Shown here: positions 1-9,164 of the stretch, piece by piece | Numbering within the stretch: the stretch's first letter is position 1 | Layout of the letters: the number at the start of each line of letters is the position of its first letter | Assembly (NCBI GenBank): GCA_038317345.1 | Contig: JBBQBH010000065.1 | Span: forward strand, 1-13,801 | Length of the DNA stretch: 13,801 bases | Direction: 5' to 3' | From: Mayfieldus sp038317345 | Lineage (GTDB): Bacteria > Actinomycetota > Thermoleophilia > Solirubrobacterales > 70-9 | The notes under the pieces: model-generated | Seen by the model: the letters and a program-made list of their open reading frames with translations, nothing else | Told to the model about the DNA's origin: nothing | Databases searched by the model: none | Program-made: the position numbers and the translations under genes

Positions 1-1278
1 CTCTGGTTCACCGACGTCCTCGGACAGCTGAAGAGCTTCTCGATCAACTCCTCCGAGCTCGAGGACGCCTTCGACGGAGGAATGGGCTTCGACGGCTCTT
101 CGATCACCGGCTTCAACCCGATCGAGGAGTCCGACATGATCGCCATGCCCGACCCGACGACGTTCGCGGTGCTCCCCTGGCGCCCCGAGGACGAAAACGC
201 GACGGCGCGGATGTTCTGTGACGTCCGCGTGCCCGGCGGCGACGCCTACGAGGGGGATCCGCGCTGGATCCTGCGCCGGGCGCTCGAACGCGCCTCCGAT
301 CTCGGCTTTGACGCCTATAACGTCGGTCCCGAGCTGGAGTTCTTCTACTTCCGCTCGGCCAAGCCGGAGGGCGCCCCCGAGGTTCTCGACGAGGGGGGCT
401 ACTTCGATCTGACCACGCTCGACGCCGGCTCCGACGTCCGCCGTGAGACGGTCCTGGCCCTGGAGAAGATGGGGATTCACGTCGAGTACACCCACCACGA
501 AGTGGGCCCCTCCCAGCACGAGGTCGACATGCGCTACAAGAACGCGCTGGCGATGGCCGACGACTGCATGACCTACCGGATCGTGGTCAAGGAATACGCG
601 ATGAAGTACGGCTGGTACGCGACCTTCATGCCGAAGCCGCTGTTCGGCGAGAACGGCTCCGGTATGCACGTGCACCAGTCGTTGGGCAAGGACGGCTGCA
701 ATGCGTTCTTCGACCCCGACGACCAGTACTTCCTCTCCGACACCGCGAAGGCGTTCATCGCGGGCCAGCTCAAGCACGCGCGCGAGATCTCGCCCCTGTT
801 CGCGCAGTGGGTCAACTCCTACAAGCGCCTGGTGCCCGGCTTCGAGGCGCCGGTCTATCTGTCCTGGTCGCGCCGCAACCGCTCGGCGCTGATCCGCGTC
901 CCGCTCTACCACCCCGGCAAGGAGGGGGCGACCCGCGCCGAGCTGCGCTGCCCGGACCCGGCCTCGAATCCCTACCTCTGCTTCGCGGGGATGCTGCACG
1001 CCGGCCTTGAGGGCATCGAGCATGGCTACGAGCTGCCCGAGCCAATGGAGCAGAACCTCTACCACCTGACACCCGAGGAGAGGTCGCAGCGCGGCATCGA
1101 GCAGCTGCCGGAGACCCTTGGGGAGGCGATCGAGATCGCGGCGGAGTCGGAGCTGATGCTGCGGACGCTCGGCGAGCACACCTTCCGGCGCTTCATCGAG
1201 ATCAAGCGCCAGGAGTGGGAGGACTACCGCGTCCAGGTGACGCCGTACGAGATCGAAAACTTCCTGCCGATTCTGTGA
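1..1278 (+). CDS. glnA: Glutamine synthetase, type I, GlnA2-like (5' end outside window)
   Basis: Makes glutamine from glutamate, ammonia and ATP in the cytoplasm, normally as a dodecamer. The frame is open from base 1 (it starts LWFTDVLGQLKS), so the ATG at 82 is internal; 425 residues are present and about 20 are missing against the usual ~445. Seen in order: the beta-grasp motif GFDGSS, the metal-binding acidic motif PELEFF, HHEVGPSQHEVD, the ATP-binding signature KPLFGENGSGMHVHQS, NRSALIRVP and the R-x-E-L-R-x-P-D substrate loop. All catalytic motifs look intact. A tyrosine sits in NLYHLTPEE (codon 1060-1062), where beta-type enzymes carry the adenylylated Tyr, but the canonical NLYDLPPEE context is changed, so adenylylation is doubtful. 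It resembles actinobacterial GlnA2 more than GlnA1 (recalled). A gamma-glutamyl-amine ligase of the same fold cannot be fully excluded. Confidence 0.93.
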   Translation, partial: LWFTDVLGQLKSFSINSSELEDAFDGGMGFDGSSITGFNPIEESDMIAMPDPTTFAVLPWRPEDENATARMFCDVRVPGGDAYEGDPRWILRRALERASDLGFDAYNVGPELEFFYFRSAKPEGAPEVLDEGGYFDLTTLDAGSDVRRETVLALEKMGIHVEYTHHEVGPSQHEVDMRYKNALAMADDCMTYRIVVKEYAMKYGWYATFMPKPLFGENGSGMHVHQSLGKDGCNAFFDPDDQYFLSDTAKAFIAGQLKHAREISPLFAQWVNSYKRLVPGFEAPVYLSWSRRNRSALIRVPLYHPGKEGATRAELRCPDPASNPYLCFAGMLHAGLEGIEHGYELPEPMEQNLYHLTPEERSQRGIEQLPETLGEAIEIAAESELMLRTLGEHTFRRFIEIKRQEWEDYRVQVTPYEIENFLPIL

Positions 1279-1287
1279 GCGCGAGGC

Positions 1288-1304
1288 TCAAGCAAGGAGC
1301 TTGA
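1288..1304 (+). other. Small hairpin with a ribosome-binding site in its loop
   Basis: TCAAGC (1288-1293) and GCTTGA (1299-1304) are perfect inverted repeats around a 5-base loop, AAGGA, which with the following G forms a strong Shine-Dalgarno sequence (AAGGAG, 1294-1299). It lies ten bases after the glutamine synthetase stop. No T-run follows, so it does not look like a classical intrinsic terminator. It could stabilise the 3' end of the synthetase message or gate translation of the mini-ORF behind it. Confidence 0.4.
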
Positions 1305-1336
1305 TGATGGCCGAGCGCGAACTCCGAGTTGCGTAG
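1304..1336 (+). CDS. Possible 10-codon leader ORF between glnA and the PhzF gene
   Basis: An ATG at 1304 (or 1307) follows AAGGAG by 4 (or 7) bases and opens a 10-residue frame, MMAERELRVA, stopping at TAG 1334-1336. That stop touches the GGGGGAG ribosome-binding site (1336-1342) of the next gene, whose GTG lies 12 bases further on. The arrangement would allow translational coupling or reinitiation. It could also be the head of a lost gene or chance. The peptide has no run of one amino acid that would suggest attenuation. Confidence 0.25.
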   Translation: MMAERELRVA

Positions 1337-1348
1337 GGGGAGCCCGAG

Positions 1349-2017
1349 GTGGCGCAGCTGCACGTTCTGCGCGTGTTCGTTAACGACGAGGGCGAGTTCG
1401 GGAACCAACTCGGCGTCTTTCTCAACGGCTCTGAGGTTCCGGCGGATCGGCGCCAGGCGGTCGCGACCGAGCTGGGCTACAGCGAGACGGTCTTCGTCGA
1501 CGACCGCGAGCGCGGCGAGATGCGGATCTTCACCCCGGGGATCGAGCTCCCGTTTGCGGGCCATCCCACTGTGGGGGCCGCCTGGCTGCTGCGGAAGGAG
1601 GGCATCGCGGTATCAGCGCTGCGCCCGCCCGCGGGCGAACTCGGGGTGCGCTTTGAGGACGGCACGACGTTCATCTCCGCCGAACCGGCCTGGTCGCCTC
1701 CATTCGAATATCTGCAGCTCCCCGAACCGGCGGAGGTGCGAGCGCTCGACGGGCCGCCGACCGACGCGGGCGACGTCTACGCCTGGGCCTGGATCGACGA
1801 GGACGCGGGGACGATTCGGGCGAGGAGTTTCGCGCCTGGGGCGGGGATAGCGGAGGACGAGGCGACCGGCTCGGCGGCGCTGGCGCTATGCGCGCAGCTC
1901 GGCCGTGCGGTGACGATCAACCAGGGTCAGGGTTCGGTGCTGATCGCCCGGCCACTTGGAGATGGAAGGGCCGAGGTGGGCGGCCAGGTGGCGCTCGACG
2001 AAGTCCGCGACTTCTAG
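1349..2017 (+). CDS. PhzF family isomerase/epimerase
   Basis: A member of the PhzF fold, which includes the phenazine-pathway isomerase, diaminopimelate-epimerase relatives and many enzymes of unknown substrate. The GTG start is chosen because GGGGGAG (1336-1342) lies six bases upstream and the protein aligns from its first residues. Seen: the opening strand with GNQLGVF (18-24), the conserved glutamate in SETVFV (E46, equivalent to the catalytic acid of PhzF), RIFTPGIELPFAGHPTVGAAWLL around 59-81, and the second-half signature EDEATGSAA (169-177). At 222 residues it is short for the family (often 260-300), with the loss apparently in the middle, but both half-domains keep their motifs. There are no phenazine genes nearby, so a phenazine role is not supported. 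It is co-directional with glnA, 70 bases downstream, and may be co-transcribed. Confidence 0.88.
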   Translation: MAQLHVLRVFVNDEGEFGNQLGVFLNGSEVPADRRQAVATELGYSETVFVDDRERGEMRIFTPGIELPFAGHPTVGAAWLLRKEGIAVSALRPPAGELGVRFEDGTTFISAEPAWSPPFEYLQLPEPAEVRALDGPPTDAGDVYAWAWIDEDAGTIRARSFAPGAGIAEDEATGSAALALCAQLGRAVTINQGQGSVLIARPLGDGRAEVGGQVALDEVRDF

Positions 2018-2524
2018 TCGCGCCGCAGGGCCTTGGCGGCCCGGGTCTTCAAGTTCAGCGCGCCGGTCATGCCCCGCTCGGCGACTGAGCCCTGCGGAGG
2101 AAGCGCCCCGAGCTGGCGCGCGAGCTCGGTGCCGCTCGTGTACGCCTCGAGGCTGACCAAGCGGCCGTCGCGGATCGTCGCGATGTCGCAGCCCTGGATG
2201 TCGACCGAGGCTCCGTTGGGCTCCATTCCCTCGAAGCGGCCATCACCGCTGAAGGAGCCGGTGGCGCGCCACTCGACCGCCGCCCGCTCGCCCTCGGCGA
2301 CGACGTCGAGGATCTCGAACTTCCAGTCGGGGAAGGCCCGGAACAGGTTCCCGAACCAATCGCAGTAGTTCTCGCCGACCTTGAGGTCGACCAGCCCGTG
2401 GATGCGCCCAATGGAGCCGGGCTCGTAGTGAGCCTCCATCGCGTCGATGTCCTGACGCCCGACGGCCTCGAAATAGCTGCGTGCGACCTCGGCGGTCTTG
2501 GCACTTTCCTTCTTGGTTGCGGTC

Positions 2525-2535
<11 letters not shown>
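2014..2535 (-). CDS. SnoaL-like / NTF2-fold ester cyclase family protein
   Basis: A 173-residue protein of the SnoaL-like NTF2 superfamily, small cone-shaped alpha+beta barrels that act as cyclases, hydrolases or binding proteins. Seen: the opening helix SYFEAVGRQDIDAMEAHY, the central NLFRAFPDWKFEILDVVAEGERAAVEWRATGSFSG typical of the family (aromatic and acidic residues lining the pocket), and the late strands GCDIATIRDGRLVSLEAYTS. The substrate cannot be deduced. The start is ambiguous: ATG codons at 2547, 2544 and 2535 share the frame; 2535 is chosen because it gives a natural polar N-terminus (MATRTATKKES) and the smallest overlap. The gene begins inside the end of the YyaL gene (11-base overlap), so translation is probably coupled. 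Its TAG stop shares a CTAG with the stop of the convergent PhzF gene. Confidence 0.8.
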
Positions 2536-4537
<2,002 letters not shown>

Positions 4538-4567
4538 TGGTCACTCAATACTTACCCGATAGTCCAA

Positions 4568-4596
4568 TTGCGCCTGCAGCCGCGGGCACGTAGCCT
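4568..4596 (+). promoter_or_regulatory. Probable leaderless promoter of the GGDEF/EAL gene
   Basis: TTGCGC (4568-4573) and TAGCCT (4591-4596) are separated by exactly 17 bases, a good fit to -35 and TAnnnT -10 elements. The expected start of transcription is near 4603, three bases before the ATG at 4606. No Shine-Dalgarno sequence precedes that ATG, which fits a leaderless message and favours 4606 over the upstream in-frame GTG at 4597. Confidence 0.55.
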
Positions 4597-4605
4597 GTGC
4601 CTGGA

Positions 4606-6798
4606 ATGAGCGCAGAAATCGAGCTTCCGCAGGATCTGCAGGAGCTCCTCGATCGTGTAGCTGCCGAAGACAGGGGGGCGGTCGCCGACGCATTGCAGCG
4701 CACGCTGCATACCGAGGCTGACCTTCGGGACGCAACGCAGCGGTTGGAGGAGGCGCAGCGGCTTGCCCATTTCGGAAACTGGGAGTGGGACATCGGCTCC
4801 GACCAGGTGACCTGGTCGGACGAGCTGTACCGGATCTTCGGAGTCAAGAGCGACGAGTTCGAGGCCACCTTCGAGGCCTATTTGGCGCTGATCCACCCGC
4901 ACGATCGCCGCCCCGTCGAAGATCAGATCCAGCGGGCGATCGACAACGCCACGCGCTGCGTGTTCGAGCACCGGATCCTGCTCGACGAGGAGACCGCTCG
5001 CACGCTGCGCTGCCACGGCGAGCCGATCACCGACGAGACGGGCAAGGTGGTGAGGCTGTTCGGGGTCTGCCAGGACGTCACCGAGCTGGCCGACTCCGAG
5101 CGCGGACGGCGCTCGGCCGAGAATCGGTTCCGTAACGCCTTCCAGCACGCGCCGATCGGGGTGGCGCTGGTCGCGGTCACCGATGACGGATTTGGGGGCT
5201 TCTTGGCCGTCAACAAGGCGATGTGCGCGCTCACCGGCTACAGCGAGGGAGAGCTCGCCGATCTCTCGCTCGATGAGATCACGGTTCCCGAGGACCGCTA
5301 CCTGGACGGTGCCCAGCGCCGGCGGCTGCTGGCCGGCAAGTTCGACTCCTACACGGTCGAGAAGCGCTTCCGCCATCACGAGGGCCACGAGGTCTGGGGC
5401 CAGTTCAGCCTCTCTTTGGCGCGCGAGAGCGAGGAGACCGTTCCCTACGCGATCGTGCAGATGCAGGACATCAGCGAACGGCGCCGCTTCGAGCAGCGGC
5501 TCCGCTATCTCGCCGACCACGATGCGCTCACCGGGCTCGCCAACCGCCGCCGTTTCCGAGGCGAGCTGGAGCAGCAGATCGCCTTCTATGCACGCTACGG
5601 GGGGCAGGGCGCGGTGCTGATCCTCGACGTCGATCACTTCAAGCACGTCAACGACACCGCCGGCCATCAGGCCGGGGACAACGTGATTCGCGACATCGCC
5701 GAGCTGCTGCGGGCGCGGGCCCGAGTCTCCGACGCGGTTGCAAGGCTGTCGGGAGACGAGTTCGCAGTGCTGCTTCCCCAGACCGACCGTGAGGGAGCGA
5801 TCCGTTTTGCCGAGGATCTGCGCCGCGAAGTCAGGCTCCAGAGCACGGCGACCGGACCGACGCCGATCACGGTCAGCATCGGCGTGGCGATGTTCGGCGG
5901 CGAGACCGAGGACGGCGGCGAGCCGGCGCTCGTCGCCGCCGACCTGGCGATGTACGAGGCCAAAGAGCAGGGGCGTGACCGGGTGGTGCTGGTCGACGAG
6001 CCTGGCGAGGTCAAGGCGCACTCCCGAACCGGGCTGAGCACCTCGGCCCGGATCCGCGACGCGCTGGTGCGCGATCGCCTCGTTCTCTACCAGCAGCCGA
6101 TCGTCGATCTGCGCACAGGCAAGGCCAAGCGTCACGAGTTGCTACTGCGCATCCAAGAAGAGAACGGCGAGCTGCTTCCTGCCGGGCGCTTCATCCAAAC
6201 CGCCGAGCAGTTCGGGATGGTGCAGGAGCTGGACCGCTGGGTGGTTGGCCAGGCGGTTGCGATGCTCGACAAGTTCTACGCGGACAACAACGGCGAGAAG
6301 AAGCCAAAGCCGCCGTTTGGGCTGCACGTCAACCTCTCCGGCAGCTCGATCACCGATGCCAGTGTGCTCGAGTTCATCGAGCGCTCGTTTGACACCACCG
6401 ACGCCTTCCCGGGAGCGATCACCTTCGAGATCACCGAGACCGCCGCGATCCGCAACTTCGAGACCGCGGCCGCCTTCGCCGATCGCCTTACCGAGTTCGG
6501 CTGCGAGGTCGCGATCGACGACTACGGGGTGGGATTCGGGCCCTTCTACTACCTCAAGCACCTGCCGTTCGACCTGATCAAGATCGACGGCGACTTCATC
6601 CGCGACCTGCCGCGAAACGACGCCGACCAGCTGACCGTGAAGGCGATCGTGGAGATCGCCCGAGGACTTGGCAAGAAGACGATCGCCGAGTACGTCGAGG
6701 AGCCGTCGACGGTGGGGCTGCTGCGAGAGTTAGGTGTAGACATGGCGCAGGGCTTTCACCTCGGCAAGCCGGTCGCATTGTCAGAGGGCTGGGACTGA
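4606..6798 (+). CDS. PAS-PAS-GGDEF-EAL cyclic-di-GMP synthase/phosphodiesterase
   Basis: A 730-residue cytoplasmic signalling protein. Residues 1-45 are a polar helical lead; PAS domains lie at about 50-160 (HFGNWEWDIGSDQVTWSDELYRIFGV) and 170-290 (FQHAPIGVAL, NKAMCALTGYSEGEL); then comes GGDEF (about 295-460) and EAL (about 480-725). The synthase motif is SGDEF (382-386), a variant usually still active, preceded at the correct five-residue distance by RVSD, a product-inhibition I-site (RxxD). The EAL domain keeps the metal and catalytic set: E511 (HELLLR), N576, E608, D638/D639, K659, E695 and Q715. Loop 6 reads DDYGVGFGPFYYL instead of the common DDFGTGYSSLSYL. Both activities are predicted, with the PAS pair sensing an unidentified ligand or redox state. 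There are no membrane segments. It sits alone on its strand with its own promoter. Confidence 0.95.
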   Translation: MSAEIELPQDLQELLDRVAAEDRGAVADALQRTLHTEADLRDATQRLEEAQRLAHFGNWEWDIGSDQVTWSDELYRIFGVKSDEFEATFEAYLALIHPHDRRPVEDQIQRAIDNATRCVFEHRILLDEETARTLRCHGEPITDETGKVVRLFGVCQDVTELADSERGRRSAENRFRNAFQHAPIGVALVAVTDDGFGGFLAVNKAMCALTGYSEGELADLSLDEITVPEDRYLDGAQRRRLLAGKFDSYTVEKRFRHHEGHEVWGQFSLSLARESEETVPYAIVQMQDISERRRFEQRLRYLADHDALTGLANRRRFRGELEQQIAFYARYGGQGAVLILDVDHFKHVNDTAGHQAGDNVIRDIAELLRARARVSDAVARLSGDEFAVLLPQTDREGAIRFAEDLRREVRLQSTATGPTPITVSIGVAMFGGETEDGGEPALVAADLAMYEAKEQGRDRVVLVDEPGEVKAHSRTGLSTSARIRDALVRDRLVLYQQPIVDLRTGKAKRHELLLRIQEENGELLPAGRFIQTAEQFGMVQELDRWVVGQAVAMLDKFYADNNGEKKPKPPFGLHVNLSGSSITDASVLEFIERSFDTTDAFPGAITFEITETAAIRNFETAAAFADRLTEFGCEVAIDDYGVGFGPFYYLKHLPFDLIKIDGDFIRDLPRNDADQLTVKAIVEIARGLGKKTIAEYVEEPSTVGLLRELGVDMAQGFHLGKPVALSEGWD

Positions 6799-6825
6799 CC
6801 AGACTCGCGCGGCAGGCGGTAGGTT
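6795..6825 (+). promoter_or_regulatory. Possible leaderless promoter of the ACT remnant
   Basis: TAGGTT (6820-6825) ends nine bases before the ATG at 6835, the same distance seen for the GGDEF/EAL gene. A weak -35, CTGACC (6795-6800), lies 19 bases upstream and overlaps the GGDEF/EAL stop codon. No ribosome-binding site is visible. The -10 is the better supported half. Confidence 0.35.
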
Positions 6826-6834
6826 GCCCTTGCG

Positions 6835-7004
6835 ATGGCAACCGACCTCAGCGTGATCCTCGAAGACCGGCCGGGAGAGCTGGCCAGGCTCGGCGAGGCT
6901 AGGGGTTGGAGGGCGTGAACATCGAGGTCGCCTACACGACCTTCGGTGGCGTAAAGCTGGTGATCGTCACCGACGATCTCGAAGCCGCGCGAGCGGTTCT
7001 CTAG
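6835..7004 (+). pseudogene. Collapsed tandem-ACT-domain gene
   Basis: The ATG at 6835 opens MATDLSVILEDRPGELARLGEA, the classic start of a small ACT-domain regulator, but this frame stops at TGA 6916-6918. One frame back, from about 6903, the sequence reads GLEGVNIEVAYTTFGGVKLV and on to TDDLEAARAVL, ending at TAG 7002-7004. The two pieces join if one base is restored in the GGGG run at 6902-6905. As I recall intact relatives, these are about 130-residue proteins with two ACT repeats; the first piece matches the head of repeat 1 and the second the tail of repeat 2, so the middle (about 70 residues) is missing as well. ACT domains bind amino acids and regulate metabolic enzymes. It is too short and broken to fold as a normal ACT dimer, so almost certainly non-functional. 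Confidence 0.7.
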
Positions 7005-7008
7005 AGCC

Positions 7009-7671
7009 TTGGCCGAGATCACGACGATCGCCGAGCTTGGGACCGCCGGCGGCACTCTGGTGCTCGCGATCGCGACCTTCAGCGCCACCCGCTCGGCAAA
7101 CCGCTCGGCGCGAATCGCGGAGAAATCCCTGCTGGTGGGAATGCGACCGACCCTGGTGGCGTCGCGGCCCGAGGATCGCAGCGAGCGGGTCGATTTCGCC
7201 GGCGCAGGGAGTACGGATTCGCTCGATCCCGTCGACCGCGTCGACTCGCGTCAGACTCGTTCGATCTTCCTGGGGACACCGCAATCGTCGTGCAGGAGGA
7301 CGGGGTTTCGCTGTTCGCGATTTCCTTGCGAAACGTCGGCACAGGGGCCGCAATGATTCAGGGCTGGCATTTGCGCCGGGGTTTCCTCGGCGTAGACGCG
7401 CCGCACGCAGACCCCGATCAATTCCGGCGGCAGCGGCGTGACTTTACATCTCTCCGGGCGACACAGGCTTCTGGCAGGGGGCGATTCGAGACTCTTCAGA
7501 TCCGCTCAACGAAGAAGTTCGCACGGCAATAGCCGAAGACGACTGGCTGATCGCCGAGCTGCTCTACAGCGATCAGGAAGGCGGCCGGCGCTTCGTTCCC
7601 GCTTTTCGATGCGGCGGGAAGACGACCATTGGTATCCGGTGGCCGGCCTCCACTGGACCCTGGATTACTGA
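7009..7671 (+). pseudogene. Multiply frameshifted hypothetical protein gene
   Basis: A conserved-looking protein is spread over three frames. Frame 1 from a TTG at 7009 gives MAEITTIAELGTAGGTLVLA, a single N-terminal membrane helix, then SANRSARIAEKSLLVGMRP. The frame drops by one base somewhere in 7206-7263 and continues as VSLFAISLRNVGTGAAMIQG and DAPHADPDQFRR. A second one-base loss at 7440-7444 (GACTTTAC for an expected GAC-CTT-TAC) leads to YISPGDTGFWQGAIRD and LIAELLYSDQEGGRR. A third near 7586-7593 returns to frame 1 for SRFSMRREDDHWYPVAGLHW and the stop at 7669-7671. The pieces, in order, resemble a family of roughly 220-residue actinobacterial hypothetical proteins (from memory), with no known function. 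Three shifts of the same sign make a working product unlikely. It begins four bases after the ACT remnant. Confidence 0.7.
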
Positions 7672-7677
7672 GCGGAT

Positions 7678-9069
7678 CTAGCCGCCGGTCACGTCGCGCG
7701 CGAATCCCTCGAAGGCGTCGAGGTAGTGCTGGATGTCGTCGTCGGAATGGGCGATCGAGATCGTCCATTCCTCCTCCACGCCGGGGGTCATGAAGATGCC
7801 GTGGTTCATGTGGTACAGCCAGGCCAGCGTCGCCAGGTCGCCGTTGACCTTGGTCAGGTAGTCGCGGTACTCGTACATCCGCTCCGGCGAGAAGATCACG
7901 CAGCCCTTGGCGCCGATCCCTTCCGTGTAGGCGGGAAGGCCGTACTGCTCGACGATCTTCTGGCAGCCGTCGAGCAGCTTCCGATTCGAGGCCTCGAGCT
8001 TCTCGTAGGCCCCCGCGGTCAGCACCTGGGTCAGTGTCGCCTCGGCGGCGGCCATCACCAACGGGTTGCCGTTGAAGGTCCCGTACTGGTGCACGGTGCC
8101 GTCGGCGACGATCGCCGCCAGGTCCTCGGTCATCCCGATCGCGCCGCCGGGGTAGCCGCCGCAGGTCGCCTTGGCGAGCGTGACGATGTCCGGTGTGACT
8201 CCAAATCGCTGTGTCGCGCCGCCGGCTGAGATCGTCGCGCCGGTCTTCACCTCGTCGAAGATCAGCTTCACACCGTGCTTTGCGGTCAGCTCCCGCACCC
8301 GCTCGAGGTAGCCCTCGCGGGGCGGGATGATGTTGATGTTCATCATCGCCGGCTCCATGATCAGCCCGGCGACCTCGTCCCCGATCTTGTCCAGCACGTG
8401 TTCGAGCGCCTCGGCATCGTTGAAGGGCACCGAGCGGGTCAGGTCGGTGATCGCCTTCGGATAGCCCGCGCCGTAGGGGACGCTGACCGGGTCGTCGCGG
8501 TCCCCGAGCGCCTCCAGTGGCGGATAGACCGAGACCATCACCGCGTCGTGGTGGCCGTGGTATGAGCCCTCGATCTTGAGCAGGCCGTCGCGCCCGGTGG
8601 CGCCGCGGGCGAGGTGGACGGCATCCATCGTCGACTCGGTGCCCGAGTTGGTGAACCGCCACTGGGGCAAGCCGAAGCGCCGCTGCAGTTCCTCGGCGAC
8701 GACGATCGAGCCCTCGGTCGGCGCCGCGAAATGGGTGCCCTCGTCGACCCTGGCCTTGACCGCCGCGCCGACGTCGGGGTTGGCGTGGCCGATGCACATG
8801 ACGCCGAAGCCGTTATGGAAGTCGCGGTACTCGTTGCCGTCGACGTCCCAGACCCTGCTTCCCTTGCCGCGCTCGATGTAGACCGGCCACGGGTCGTTGG
8901 CCTGAAACGAAGAGGGAACGCCGTTGGGCATCGACTTCAGCGCCCGCTGGTAGTACTCGGCCGAGCGCCCGGTTCGCTCCCGGAAGGAAGCCATCTGGCC
9001 CTCGGTCAGCGACTCGATGCGCTTGCGGTCGAGCGCCGATGCGCCACTTGTGCTCGTTTTAACGGTCAT
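7678..9069 (-). CDS. Class III PLP-dependent aminotransferase, HemL-like
   Basis: A 463-residue fold-type I, class III aminotransferase most like glutamate-1-semialdehyde 2,1-aminomutases and their relatives. Seen: WDVDGNEYRDFHNGFGVMCIGHANP (74-98), the cofactor phosphate loop NSGTEST (141-147), GSYHGHHD (168-175), EPAMMNINIIPP (239-250), the ring-binding Asp in FDEVKTG (D272) and the Schiff-base lysine K300 in LAKATCGGYPGGAIG. Genuine HemL proteins are about 430 residues and typically have GKIIGGGxPVGA here, so the AKATCGGYPGGA context and extended N-terminus suggest a different amino substrate. No heme genes are nearby, so no symbol is given. The ATG at 9069 is chosen because GAGGAAG (9074-9080) lies four bases upstream; the open frame to 9186 is an extension into the intergenic region. 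A possible -10, TAGGCT, lies at 9093-9098 on this strand. Confidence 0.9.
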   Translation of the reverse strand: MTVKTSTSGASALDRKRIESLTEGQMASFRERTGRSAEYYQRALKSMPNGVPSSFQANDPWPVYIERGKGSRVWDVDGNEYRDFHNGFGVMCIGHANPDVGAAVKARVDEGTHFAAPTEGSIVVAEELQRRFGLPQWRFTNSGTESTMDAVHLARGATGRDGLLKIEGSYHGHHDAVMVSVYPPLEALGDRDDPVSVPYGAGYPKAITDLTRSVPFNDAEALEHVLDKIGDEVAGLIMEPAMMNINIIPPREGYLERVRELTAKHGVKLIFDEVKTGATISAGGATQRFGVTPDIVTLAKATCGGYPGGAIGMTEDLAAIVADGTVHQYGTFNGNPLVMAAAEATLTQVLTAGAYEKLEASNRKLLDGCQKIVEQYGLPAYTEGIGAKGCVIFSPERMYEYRDYLTKVNGDLATLAWLYHMNHGIFMTPGVEEEWTISIAHSDDDIQHYLDAFEGFARDVTGG

Positions 9070-9073
9070 ACGT

Positions 9074-9080
9074 CTTCCTC
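9074..9080 (-). promoter_or_regulatory. Ribosome-binding site deciding the aminotransferase start
   Basis: GAGGAAG on the minus strand, four bases before the ATG at 9069. It is one of the few strong Shine-Dalgarno sites in the window and rules against the earlier start at 9186. Confidence 0.75.
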
Positions 9081-9164
9081 GACTGGGATCGCAGCCTAAC
9101 GGGGGCCTATCCGGCCAACCCTCTGGGTAACGCCCGGATCGGTTGAGATACTCGCTGAACGAAC

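Noticed and set aside
1349..2017. Phenazine biosynthesis cluster
   Set aside because: Only a PhzF-fold protein is present, with no other phz genes; the fold is common outside phenazine pathways.
4552..6135. 527-codon open frame on the minus strand opposite the GGDEF/EAL gene
   Set aside because: Same cause: a mirror of a well supported gene, with no motifs of its own.
6895..6918. Programmed -1 frameshift in the ACT gene
   Set aside because: No X-XXY-YYZ slippery heptamer fits the reading frame, stepping back would meet TAG at 6900-6902 unless the slip came after it, and the product would still lack half of each ACT repeat.
7496..8797. 433-codon minus-strand frame in another phase of the aminotransferase
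   Set aside because: Arg-rich, shuffled translation in the wrong frame; the neighbouring frame has all the PLP motifs.
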